A DNA stretch of 64,000 nucleotides from Streptomyces sp. AC558_RSS880 (GCF_019049255.1 NZ_JAGMUJ010000161.1:124001-188000); one strand, 5' to 3'; positions 1-7,095 are shown, counted from the stretch's first letter. Numbers and translations are program-made. The notes: generated by a model from the letters alone, not told the origin.

Positions 1-54
1 TTCGCCGCCCAGGACAAACTCGTCCAGGGCCTGTCGTTGGGAGCAGTGAAATGA
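1..54 (+). CDS. C-terminus of a sugar ABC transporter permease (partial)
   Basis: The first 17 codons of the window read as the end of an open frame closing with TGA. The last residues, VQGLSLGAVK, resemble the typical C-terminus of MalG-type carbohydrate permeases (QGLTAGAVKG). The stop codon overlaps the ATG of the next gene (ATGA), so the two are probably translationally coupled in one sugar or polyol uptake and oxidation operon. Only the tail is present, so the assignment rests on this short match. Confidence 0.5.
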   Translation, partial: FAAQDKLVQGLSLGAVK

Positions 55-1040
55 AGGCCGCCGTCATCGAGTCCGTGGGCAAGGCCGTCGTCACCGAGGT
101 CCCGGACCCGACGCCAGGGCCGCGCGACGTCGTCGTCGAGGTCGCCGCCTGCGGACTGTGCGGCACGGACCTGCACATCCTCCAGGGCGAGTTCGCGCCG
201 AAGCTGCCGATCGTGCCGGGGCACGAGTTCGCCGGCGAGGTGGTCGGCGTCGGCGCGCAGGTCACGGAGGTGTCGCTCGGCGACCGGGTGGCCGTGGACC
301 CCTCCCTGTACTGCTACGAGTGCCGCTACTGCCGGAACGGCCACAACAACCTCTGCGAACGCTGGGCGGCGATCGGCGTCACCACGGCGGGTGGCGCGGC
401 CCAGTACGCCGTGGCGCCGGTGGCGAACTGCGTCAGGCTCCCCGAGCACGTCCGCACCCAGGACGCGGCGCTGATCGAGCCGCTGTCCTGCGCGGTGCGC
501 GGCTACGACGTGCTCCAGTCCCGTCTCGGCGCCCATGTGCTGATCTACGGGTCCGGGACCATGGGCCTGATGATGCTGGAGCTGGCGAAGCGGACCGGTG
601 CGGCGAGTGTGGACATGGTGGACCTGAATCCGGCGCGGCTGGAGACGGCGCGGGCGCTGGGCGTGTCCGCGTCGGCGGCGAACCCCGACGAACTCGACCG
701 TCCCCAGGGCTGGGACCTCGTCATCGACGCGACGGGCAACGCGGCGGCGATCCAGGACGGCCTGGACCGGGTGGCCAAGGCCGGTACGTTCCTCCAGTTC
801 GGGGTGGCCGACTACGCGACGCGGGTGACGATCGATCCGTACCGGATCTACAACCAGGAGATCACCATCACCGGCTCGATGGCCGTCCTGCACAGCTACG
901 AGCGGGCGGCGGAGCTCTTCGCGGGGGGTGTCCTGGACCCGGACGTCTTCATCAGCGACCGCCTCCCGCTGGACCGGTACCCGCAGGCGCTGGAGCAGTT
1001 CGCGGCGGGCGTGGGCCGGAAGATCGTGGTCGTGCCCTGA
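51..1040 (+). CDS. Zinc-dependent alcohol (polyol) dehydrogenase, MDR family
   Basis: Cytoplasmic NAD(P)-dependent medium-chain dehydrogenase of 329 residues, resembling sorbitol, xylitol or threonine dehydrogenases. The catalytic zinc ligands are visible as Cys37 (CGTD), His58 and Glu59 (GHEFAGE). The structural zinc lobe has Cys88, Cys91, Cys94 and Cys102. The Rossmann part carries a GSGTMG motif near residue 174, followed by a probable NAD-selecting Asp in MVDLNP. A GGGAG Shine-Dalgarno lies just upstream of the ATG, which overlaps the stop of a sugar permease by four bases. The context suggests oxidation of a sugar alcohol imported by that transporter. The exact substrate cannot be read from the sequence. 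Confidence 0.85.
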   Translation: MKAAVIESVGKAVVTEVPDPTPGPRDVVVEVAACGLCGTDLHILQGEFAPKLPIVPGHEFAGEVVGVGAQVTEVSLGDRVAVDPSLYCYECRYCRNGHNNLCERWAAIGVTTAGGAAQYAVAPVANCVRLPEHVRTQDAALIEPLSCAVRGYDVLQSRLGAHVLIYGSGTMGLMMLELAKRTGAASVDMVDLNPARLETARALGVSASAANPDELDRPQGWDLVIDATGNAAAIQDGLDRVAKAGTFLQFGVADYATRVTIDPYRIYNQEITITGSMAVLHSYERAAELFAGGVLDPDVFISDRLPLDRYPQALEQFAAGVGRKIVVVP

Positions 1041-1118
1041 CGTTTCCCGAACGCCGGCAGGGGGTGCGGGACAGCGCCCCGGGACGCCGGGCCCCGCTCG
1101 AGCGAAGCCGGGAACGAG

Positions 1119-1170
1119 GGGAGGGCGGGGGCGCCCAGGGACGAAACCCCCTGGGCGCCCCCGCCCTCCC
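1119..1170. terminator. 22-bp perfect inverted repeat, probable terminator
   Basis: Arms 1119-1140 and 1149-1170 are perfectly complementary (22 bp, GC-rich) around an 8-base loop. It lies 79 bases after the dehydrogenase stop. No T-run follows, which is usual for Streptomyces hairpin terminators. Confidence 0.75.
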
Positions 1171-1188
1171 TTCCGTACCATCCCCGGC

Positions 1189-1413
1189 ATGCCCAGACCC
1201 AGCGGCTTCGCCTACGAGGCCCACGCCACCGGAACCGTCCGTGTCACCCACCGCGACCGCCCCGCGACCACCCTCCGGGGCGACCGGGCCACCCGCTTCC
1301 TCACCGAGGTCACCACCGTTTCCGACCCCCAGCTCGTCATGGCCCGCTGGACCGGGAACCACAAGCGCGGCAACGAACGCTCCGCCCGCGACCACCCCCG
1401 CAACCGGCGCTGA
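1189..1413 (+). CDS. Small basic protein of unknown function
   Basis: An open frame of 74 residues starting MPRPSGFAYEAH and ending in a basic tail (NERSARDHPRNRR). It has no membrane segment, signal peptide or recognisable domain. It begins 18 bases after the strong hairpin at 1119-1170, with no clear Shine-Dalgarno. Codon usage looks coding (G/C third positions). I do not recognise a family with a known function, and the start could be wrong. Confidence 0.55.
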   Translation: MPRPSGFAYEAHATGTVRVTHRDRPATTLRGDRATRFLTEVTTVSDPQLVMARWTGNHKRGNERSARDHPRNRR

Positions 1414-1546
1414 GCCGGGCGGGGAACCGACCGCGCCGAACGACGGTCCACGGGCGAAAGGACTGCGACGGCGACAACGGAGACCCCACGGCCCGATCGG
1501 ACGACAGGTAAGGGAACGGCAAAACCGCCCCGCTCGTTCACCCGGC

Positions 1547-2746
1547 ATGACCGCTATGACCCCCGGCTCGAACATCCCTCTTCCCACCGTCCGCGTGACG
1601 GTGGACGTCGCCGCCCCCGTGCGGCTCGACGTATCGGGCCTGCTGCTCACCGCCGACGGCAAGGTGCGCTCCGACGACGACTTCATCTTCTACAACCAGC
1701 CCGCCGGCCCCGGCGTGACCTACCGGTCCGGCGGCGGCACCGCCCCCGACGCCATCACGGTCGACACCACGGCCGTACCCCCCGGCATCGAGAAGATCGT
1801 CGTCACCGCCAGCCCCGACGCCGCCGGCCAGACCTTCCAGGGCATCGAACCGACCGCCACCATCCGCAACGCGGACGACAACACGGTCCTCGCCACCTTC
1901 ACACCCCCGGCCCTCGGCGCCGAGACGGCACTGGTGGTCGTCGAGATCTACCTGCGCAACGGCGCCTGGAAGGCCCGCGCCGTCGGCCAGGGCTACGCCA
2001 ACGGCCTGGCCGGCATCGCCACCGACTTCGGCGTCACGGTCGAGGAACCCGCCGCCCCCGCCGCCCCCGCCGCCCAGCCGGCCACCCCGCAGGCGCCCCC
2101 CGTGCCGGCCGCGGCCCCCGCCGCCCAGCCCGCGCCCCCGGCACCGCCCGCCGCCGCCCCCGGCACCGGGAAGATCAACCTGGACAAGGGCCGGGTCAGC
2201 CTCCAGAAGAACCAGACCGTCTCCCTGATGAAGGGCGGCCGCCCGCTGCTCTCCCAGGTCAAGATGGGCCTCGGCTGGGAACCGGCCTACCGCGGCAAGG
2301 ACATCGACCTCGACGCCTCGGTCATCGCCTACGGCCCGCAGCGCAACCACATCGACAGCTGCTACTTCGGCAAGCTGCAGATCGTGAACGGCGCGATCCG
2401 GCACTCCGGTGACAACCTCACCGGCGAGGGCGGCGGCGACGACGAGGTGATCACCGTGGACCTCGGACGCCTCCCCCAGGAGGTCTCGGGCCTGGTCTTC
2501 ACGGTCAACTCCTTCTCCGGCCAGAAGTTCACCGAGGTCGCCAAGGCGTACTGCCGTCTCCTGGACGCCACCACCGGCGAGGAACTGGTCCGTTTCGACC
2601 TCACCAGCGCCGAACCGCAGACGGGCGTGATGATGGCGAAGCTGATCCGGCAGTACTCCGGCGAGTGGGAGATGACCGCGATGGGCGACTTCGTGAAGTC
2701 CCGCACGGTACGGGGGATGGTGAAGCCGGCCGGCCAGGCGCTGTAA
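1547..2746 (+). CDS. Two-domain TerD family (tellurium resistance/stress) protein
   Basis: A 399-residue protein with two TerD-like calcium-binding beta-sandwich domains. The first spans about residues 5-166 (VRLDVSGLLLTADGKVRSDDDFIFYN, the typical start of the fold). The second spans about 207-390 (KINLDKGRVSLQKNQTVSL). An Ala/Pro linker (about 167-206) joins them. TerD proteins are cytosolic and associated with tellurite, phage and envelope or DNA stress responses; the biochemical role is unsettled. ATG codons at 1547 and 1556 are both possible and neither has a strong Shine-Dalgarno. No other ter genes lie nearby, so it is an orphan copy. A Ro60 gene, also a stress-associated family, follows one gene further on. 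Confidence 0.85.
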   Translation: MTAMTPGSNIPLPTVRVTVDVAAPVRLDVSGLLLTADGKVRSDDDFIFYNQPAGPGVTYRSGGGTAPDAITVDTTAVPPGIEKIVVTASPDAAGQTFQGIEPTATIRNADDNTVLATFTPPALGAETALVVVEIYLRNGAWKARAVGQGYANGLAGIATDFGVTVEEPAAPAAPAAQPATPQAPPVPAAAPAAQPAPPAPPAAAPGTGKINLDKGRVSLQKNQTVSLMKGGRPLLSQVKMGLGWEPAYRGKDIDLDASVIAYGPQRNHIDSCYFGKLQIVNGAIRHSGDNLTGEGGGDDEVITVDLGRLPQEVSGLVFTVNSFSGQKFTEVAKAYCRLLDATTGEELVRFDLTSAEPQTGVMMAKLIRQYSGEWEMTAMGDFVKSRTVRGMVKPAGQAL

Positions 2747-2763
2747 CCACGCGGACGAGCCGT

Positions 2764-2790
2764 CGGGCGCCCCCGCCCAGGGGGCGCCCG
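2764..2790. terminator. Bidirectional hairpin terminator between terD-like and tetR genes
   Basis: An 11-bp perfect GC stem (2764-2774 with 2780-2790, loop GCCCA) sits between the convergent TerD-like and TetR genes, 17 bases after the terD stop. Confidence 0.75.
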
Positions 2791-2798
2791 GACAGGCC

Positions 2799-3356
2799 CT
2801 AAGCCCGCAGCCCCTCCATCAGCAGCCCCAGATAGCGGCGGATCTGCGTGCCCTCCCCGCCCGCCAGCTCCGAGGCCGTCGCCACTCCGTGGGCCAGCCG
2901 CAGCACATCGACGGGCTCGACGTCGCGCCGCAGCGCTCCCGCCTCCCGCGCCGCCCCGACCAGCCGGTCCACCGCGCCCTTCAGCGGATCGCAGCACTCC
3001 GTGCCGCCGTCCCCGACGGCGGCGCCCAGCAGCGCCCGCAGCCCCCGGAGCCGGAGCATCCCGGCGCCGAGTTCGTTCAGCCACTCCACCAGTGCCTCGC
3101 CCGGCGGCAGCCGCCCGGCCAGTTCGGCGGCGCGGGCCGCGATCGACTCGATGCGGTCGACGTAGGCGGCCTCCAGCAGCGCCTGACGGGTCGGGAAATG
3201 CCGGTAGAGCGTGCCGGAACCGACGCCCGCCCGCTTGGCGATGTCGTCGAGCGAGGCGCCCTCACCGTGCGCGGCGAACGCTTCCACCGCGGCCTGGAGC
3301 AGCAGCTCGCGATTGCGGCGGGCGTCCGCGCGCATGGACCTGACCTGCGCCATCAC
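2799..3356 (-). CDS. TetR family transcriptional regulator
   Basis: A 185-residue regulator. The N-terminal helix-turn-helix is clear: ADARRNRELLLQAAVEAFAAHG, then ASLDDIAKRAGVGSGTLYRHFPTRQALLEA (about residues 10-60). The C-terminal ligand domain contains a Cys-Cys pair (TECCDP) and resembles the actinobacterial TetR subgroup with a short C-terminal domain. The start could be at the first or second ATG (3356 or 3353) or at MRADARR. A TAGGGT-like -10 lies upstream in the 77-base gap to the Ro60 gene on the same strand. The target genes are unknown. Autoregulation or control of the divergently placed neighbours would be the usual guess. Confidence 0.85.
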   Translation of the reverse strand: MMAQVRSMRADARRNRELLLQAAVEAFAAHGEGASLDDIAKRAGVGSGTLYRHFPTRQALLEAAYVDRIESIAARAAELAGRLPPGEALVEWLNELGAGMLRLRGLRALLGAAVGDGGTECCDPLKGAVDRLVGAAREAGALRRDVEPVDVLRLAHGVATASELAGGEGTQIRRYLGLLMEGLRA

Positions 3357-3376
3357 CCACTCCTCACCCCCGGGAA

Positions 3377-3413
3377 CCCTCCCCGTACCCTACCGAGCGG
3401 GCAGCGGGGAGGG
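3377..3413 (-). terminator. Possible hairpin after the Ro60 gene
   Basis: Arms CCCTCCCC (3377-3384) and GGGGAGGG (3406-3413) are complementary over 8 bp with a 21-base loop, 21 bases past the Ro60 stop. The tetR promoter would lie in the same interval, so the pairing may be incidental. Confidence 0.4.
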
Positions 3414-3433
3414 ACCCGGAACGGAGCACCGCC

Positions 3434-5017
3434 TCACGCGGCCCACGGCCAGTCGGCGTCCCGGCCGGCCTCGAGCAGCGGAACCATCCGGAAAGCCGCG
3501 TCCGTGAGGCCCCCGAAGGTGTGCCGGTTCGCCGTGCCCGACGGGCCGTGGCCCGCGCGGTGTCCGGCGAGGTTCCAGGTGTAGACCGGGACATCGGCCG
3601 GGACCTGCTCGGTCGGGTCGCCGTGGTGGCTGTGGGTGTACTGCTCGTCGGTGACGATCAGCACGCGGTCGTGCCCCTGGTAGTGCCGGCGCACCGCCTC
3701 GGTGGTGTCGGTGCCGCCGAGGTTGCCGAACCGGCCGAGGATCTTCAGCACCGACTCGCCCCGGCGGAACGGCACCGGCCTGTTCGTCGAGCCGAACTCG
3801 ACGAGGTCCGCCTTCCCGGCCCGCAGCGCGAGCGCCGTGCCGAAGACCGCCGCCGCGTCCGCGCAGGTGAGCTCGGAGCGGTCCGACATCCGCGAGTAGA
3901 ACATCGAGCCGGAGCGGTCGACGAGCACCAGGGTGCGGCCGGGCAGCGCGGGCACATGGGCCAGCGAGTGGCCGAGCGCCTGCTCCAGTGGGTACGACCA
4001 GCGCAGCGACGGCGCGTGCCGGTACGCGGCGAGGTACCGGAAGGGGAACTGCCGGGACTTCGCGACCTCCGCCGGGTCGGCGATGCGGGCGGCGACCCGC
4101 GCGGCGACCTCGTCGGAGACCCCGGCCTCGTCGAAGTTCCGCAGATTCCGGATCAATGCCATCGTGCCCATGGACGGGATCACGGCCTCCCAGGCCGCCT
4201 TGTCCATCGGCCCCTGCAGCCAGCCCGCCAGCGCCTCCCAGGTGAGGCCCGCGGCGGCGAGCCGCTCGGCCCCGTCGGGTGCCGTGACGACCGCGCGCCG
4301 CTCCTCGACGGGCAGCGCCATCAGCTCGCGGTGCGCGGTGAGGACACGGTTCGAGGCGGGCGGCACCGCGGTGTCCGGGTGGTGCCGGCGGTCGAGGGCG
4401 TACCGGAACAGCTCTCCCTGCCACGGCTTGTCCGGGTCGGGGGCCGCGTGCACCAGGTTGAGGACGTCGCCGAAGCGGTAGCCCTTGGACGCGGTGTCGT
4501 ACTTCAGCAGGGCCTTGCCGCCGTAGAGCCGCCGGACGGCGTCGGCGAGACCGCGCTTGACGGGCTTGGGGACGGCGCGCCCGTACCGGGCGGTCCAGTA
4601 GGCGAGCAGTTCGCCGGGCTCGTCGGGGCGCCGCAGTACGGAGTCCACGACCTGCCGGTTCGACGGACCGCCGGTCGCGCCGGCGTCCAGGCGGGCCTTG
4701 ACGTACTCGGCGGCGCCCACGATCGACGCGGTCCGCAGGTTGCCCTCGCCGCGCAGCCAGCCGAGCAGCCCGGCCGTCCAGGACGGGTCGCTCACGGCGA
4801 GCTCGCGCACGAGCTTCGCGAACCGGTCGTCACGGTCGTCGCCGGTCTCGTAGAAGGCCTGCTGCGTCACGAAATTGGAGACGGCGAGCAGGAAGAGTTC
4901 GGAGCGCGGCTCCCGCTCGCGGCCTCGGCCGCCCTCGTGGGTACGCAGCACGCGGCCGGTCGACGTCACGCGCGACGCCGGCTGCGCCCTGGCGGCCCGG
5001 GTGTTGAATCGCGCCAT
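3434..5017 (-). CDS. rsr: Bacterial Ro60 orthologue (Rsr-type TROVE/vWA RNA-binding protein)
   Basis: A 527-residue protein with the Ro60 architecture. An N-terminal TROVE HEAT-repeat ring (about 35-355, including SNFVTQQAFYETGDDRDDRFAKLV and GTMALIRNLRNF) is followed by a von Willebrand A domain (about 361-527). The MIDAS motif D367-x-S369-x-S371 is intact, with Thr436 (GGTDTT) and Asp457 (VTDEQ) as the other expected metal contacts. Family knowledge: Ro60 is a ring that binds misfolded RNA ends in its cavity and Y RNAs on its outer surface, and in bacteria it works with exoribonucleases such as PNPase. The ATG at 5017 follows GGGGGA at good spacing. Two Y RNA-like genes lie just upstream on the same strand, which strongly supports the assignment. 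A TetR gene follows downstream. Confidence 0.93.
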   Translation of the reverse strand: MARFNTRAARAQPASRVTSTGRVLRTHEGGRGREREPRSELFLLAVSNFVTQQAFYETGDDRDDRFAKLVRELAVSDPSWTAGLLGWLRGEGNLRTASIVGAAEYVKARLDAGATGGPSNRQVVDSVLRRPDEPGELLAYWTARYGRAVPKPVKRGLADAVRRLYGGKALLKYDTASKGYRFGDVLNLVHAAPDPDKPWQGELFRYALDRRHHPDTAVPPASNRVLTAHRELMALPVEERRAVVTAPDGAERLAAAGLTWEALAGWLQGPMDKAAWEAVIPSMGTMALIRNLRNFDEAGVSDEVAARVAARIADPAEVAKSRQFPFRYLAAYRHAPSLRWSYPLEQALGHSLAHVPALPGRTLVLVDRSGSMFYSRMSDRSELTCADAAAVFGTALALRAGKADLVEFGSTNRPVPFRRGESVLKILGRFGNLGGTDTTEAVRRHYQGHDRVLIVTDEQYTHSHHGDPTEQVPADVPVYTWNLAGHRAGHGPSGTANRHTFGGLTDAAFRMVPLLEAGRDADWPWAA

Positions 5018-5068
5018 GGTGAATTCCCCCGAATCCAAGTCCTTTTCGGAGGGAGGCGCGACAAAGGA

Positions 5069-5208
5069 GGGTGCCCGAGGTCGGAACCGGCGACGGGAAC
5101 ATTCGGATGCTCTGCCTTTTGAGCTACATCGACCCGAAGTCGATGACGGGACTCGAACCCGCAACTCTCCGATCAAAGAAGTATCCGCTGCCTGCGCACC
5201 GGGCACCC
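5069..5208 (-). ncRNA. Y RNA-like RNA 2 with a circularly permuted tRNA-like module
   Basis: Read on the minus strand, a 9-bp closing stem (5208-5200 with 5077-5069) encloses tRNA parts in permuted order. The order is anticodon-stem 3' strand TCGGA (5172-5168), variable loop GAGTT, T stem/loop GCGGG-TTCGAGT-CCCGT (5162-5146), acceptor 3' strand CATCGAC (5145-5139), a TTCGG cap (5138-5134), acceptor 5' strand GTCGATG (5133-5127), U8-A9, D arm GCTC-AAAAGGCA-GAGC (5124-5109), base 26, and anticodon-stem 5' strand TCCGA (5107-5103). Every tRNA helix except the D stem is made by segments in reversed order. A strand GGTGCGCAGGCAG is shared with RNA 1. The element ends 51 bases before the Ro60 start. 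Known: bacterial Y RNAs encoded beside Ro60 carry tRNA-like domains. Exact transcript ends are inferred. Confidence 0.8.
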
Positions 5209-5281
5209 ACCAAATGCCGCACCCCCCGAGATCAAGTCGGCGGCGGCCTGGATTCGATCACAACGAAGGAGCCGTCGCCCG

Positions 5282-5451
5282 CGCACCGGGAGGTGCATGA
5301 AGTTGTGGTGTCCAGAGATCAAGGCCGGCGGAACCGACAAGGTGCTCTAACCCCTGAGCTACACCGGCGCGTTGTGCCGGTGACGGGACTCGAACCCGTG
5401 ACCGCCCCATTATGAGTGGAAGTAGGTCCTGCCTTCGCACCTGGACGTGCA
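5282..5451 (-). ncRNA. Y RNA-like RNA 1 with a circularly permuted tRNA-like module
   Basis: Minus-strand element of about 170 bases. The lower stem pairs GCAC (5450-5447) with GTGC (5286-5283), then after an internal loop AGGTGC (5442-5437) with GCACCT (5296-5291), then GAAG (5436-5433) with CTTC (5302-5299) across a two-base bulge. This interrupted helix with GCGAAGG resembles the Ro-binding helix of Y RNAs. Inside lie the T arm ACGGG-TTCGAGT-CCCGT (5399-5383), acceptor 3' strand CACCGGC (5382-5376), loop ACAACGC, acceptor 5' strand GCCGGTG (5368-5362), UA, and D arm GCTC-AGGGGTTA-GAGC (5359-5344). A GGCGG/CCGCC helix (5406-5402 with 5331-5327) closes the module. The acceptor strands pair 7/7 but differ in sequence from RNA 2. 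A -10-like TAGAGT lies a few bases upstream. Confidence 0.8.
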
Positions 5452-5453
5452 TC

Positions 5454-5459
5454 ACTCTA
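5454..5459 (-). promoter_or_regulatory. Candidate -10 element of Y RNA 1
   Basis: TAGAGT on the minus strand matches the Streptomyces TAGRRT -10 pattern and would start transcription near 5450-5447, exactly where the closing stem of Y RNA 1 begins. No convincing -35 hexamer is visible. The only separation from the phoX stop is about 40 bases, so read-through from phoX is also possible. Confidence 0.4.
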
Positions 5460-5492
5460 AGCGGGCGGTCCTCGGCCGGGCGAGCGAATTAA

Positions 5493-6950
5493 TCACCGGC
5501 GCTTCTGCCGCTTCCACGGACCCGTGATGGCGAGCATGATGCCGGGTTCCTGGATGTTGGCGTACAGGGTCTTCCCGTCGGGCGAGAAGGTGACGCCGGT
5601 GAATTCGCTGAACTCCGGCTCGTCCTCGGTGCCGATGTTGAGTTCGTTGCGGGCGATGGGGTAGGTGCGTCCGCTGTCGGTGGCGCCGAACAGGTGCTGC
5701 ACGCCCTCGCCGTTCTCGGCGATGATCAGGCCGCCGTACGGCGAGACGGTGATGTTGTCCGGACCGTCGAAGGCGCCGTCCCTGGACGGGTCCCGGTTGA
5801 CGCCGAGCAGGACCTTCAGGGTCAGCGTGCGGCGCCTGGGGTCGTAGAACCAGACCTGGCCGTCGTGCTGGACGGGGCTCTCCTCACGGGCGTACGAGGA
5901 GACGATGTAGGCCCCGCCGTCGCCCCACCACATGCCCTCCAGCTTGCGGGCGCGGGTGACCTCGCCCTCCGCGAACTGCTCGCGCACGTCGACGGTCCGC
6001 GCGTCGCGGTCGGGTACGTCCACCCAGTCGACGCCGTACACCGTGCCGGTCTTCGTGGCGCGGGAGAGGTCGTCGACGTACCGGCCGCCGGAGTCGTAGC
6101 ACTTGGGCGCCTGGAGGACACCGGCGTCGTCGGCGAGGGTGCGGAGGGTGCCGGGGCCGTAGCGGAAGCCCTCCGGCGGGGTCCAGCGGTAGAAGAGGCC
6201 GTTGGGCTCGTCGGCGTCCTCGGTGAGGTAGGCGTGGCCGCGCTTGGTGTCGATGACGACGGCCTCGTGGTCGTAACGGCCGAAGAACTTCAGCGGCTTG
6301 GGGTCGCGGTTGGCGCGCCGGTCGGCGGGGTCGACCTCGAAGACGTAGCCGTGGTCCTTGGTCATGCCGTTCTCGCCGGCCCGGTCGGAGTTCTCCTCGC
6401 AGGTGAGCCAGGTGCCCCAGGGGGTGCTGCCGCCGGCGCAGTTGTTGGCGGTGCCGGCGATGCCGACCCACTCGGCGACGCTGCCGTCGGGGCGCACCTC
6501 GACGACGGTGCAGCCGCCGGGTGCGGCCGGGTCGTAGACGAGGCCCTCGGTGAGCGGGACGGGGAACTCGACCTCGTCGCGCGGGCCGTCCATCTCGTGG
6601 TTGTTGACCAGGAGGGTGCTGCCGCGCGGGCCGGGGAAGGCGGCCGTGCCGTCGTGCTCGGCGGGCGTGAACTCGCCCGACTCCAGCCGGGTCTTACCAG
6701 TGTGGGTGAGGACGCGGTAGGTGAACCCGGCGGGCAGGGCGAGGAGTCCGTCCGGGTCCGCGACGAGCGGTCCGTACCCGACCCCGCCGTGCCGCTCCGC
6801 CGCTTCCCCGGCGCCTTCGTCCGCGCTCTCGGTGTCGGCGGTCGCGAGGGCGTGGGGCGCGGAGGCGAGGGCGGCCACACTGCCCGCCAGCGCGACACCG
6901 GCGCCGGCGATCGCGGACGTTCTGGCGAAGTCCCTGCGGGTGAGCGACAT
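5493..6950 (-). CDS. phoX: PhoX-family secreted alkaline phosphatase (Tat substrate)
   Basis: A 485-residue DUF839/PhoX protein. A Tat signal peptide starts SLTRRDFARTSAIAGAGVALAG (twin Arg at 5-6). The mature domain has typical PhoX segments: LLVNNHEMDGPRDE, GSTPWGTWLTCEENSD, YDHEAVVIDTKRGHAYLTEDAD and YGGLIIAENGEG. Family knowledge: PhoX is a calcium/iron phosphomonoesterase that releases phosphate outside the cell. An AGGAGA Shine-Dalgarno lies 4-5 bases before the ATG. A PHO box-like pair of 11-bp direct repeats lies 68-90 bases upstream, suggesting control by PhoR-PhoP. The stop codon is only about 40 bases before Y RNA 1 on the same strand. Confidence 0.88.
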   Translation of the reverse strand: MSLTRRDFARTSAIAGAGVALAGSVAALASAPHALATADTESADEGAGEAAERHGGVGYGPLVADPDGLLALPAGFTYRVLTHTGKTRLESGEFTPAEHDGTAAFPGPRGSTLLVNNHEMDGPRDEVEFPVPLTEGLVYDPAAPGGCTVVEVRPDGSVAEWVGIAGTANNCAGGSTPWGTWLTCEENSDRAGENGMTKDHGYVFEVDPADRRANRDPKPLKFFGRYDHEAVVIDTKRGHAYLTEDADEPNGLFYRWTPPEGFRYGPGTLRTLADDAGVLQAPKCYDSGGRYVDDLSRATKTGTVYGVDWVDVPDRDARTVDVREQFAEGEVTRARKLEGMWWGDGGAYIVSSYAREESPVQHDGQVWFYDPRRRTLTLKVLLGVNRDPSRDGAFDGPDNITVSPYGGLIIAENGEGVQHLFGATDSGRTYPIARNELNIGTEDEPEFSEFTGVTFSPDGKTLYANIQEPGIMLAITGPWKRQKRR

Positions 6951-7017
6951 GCTGTCTCCTGTGACGTGGCTGGGCCGTGGAGGGTGGCGGACCTCGTGCG
7001 CCCGCCACGCTCCCGCC

Positions 7018-7039
7018 CATGCCTGAACGCCGGTTGAAC
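7018..7039 (-). promoter_or_regulatory. PHO box-like direct repeats upstream of phoX
   Basis: On the minus strand two adjacent 11-base units begin GTTCAACC (from 7039) and GTTCAGGC (from 7028). Both resemble the Streptomyces PhoP direct-repeat unit GTTCACC-N4. A further GTTCACGG occurs about 40 bases upstream (7071-7064). The position and the gene (phoX) fit the Pho regulon. Confidence 0.6.
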
Positions 7040-7095
7040 ACCGAGGGTCACGGAGGTTCTCCCTTCCGTGAACCGCACGGGTCCCGTCGCGGAGC

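Noticed and set aside
5103..5406. Two ordinary tRNA genes
   Set aside because: D and T arms are canonical but the 3' half precedes the 5' half in each element, there is no anticodon loop, and combining the 5' half of one with the 3' half of the other gives non-pairing acceptor stems.
5071..5415. Plus-strand open frames containing TGLEPATLR- and TGLEPVTAPL-like peptides
   Set aside because: These peptides are the well-known antisense translation of T-loop sequences; the frames run over the Y RNA elements and have no ribosome-binding sites.
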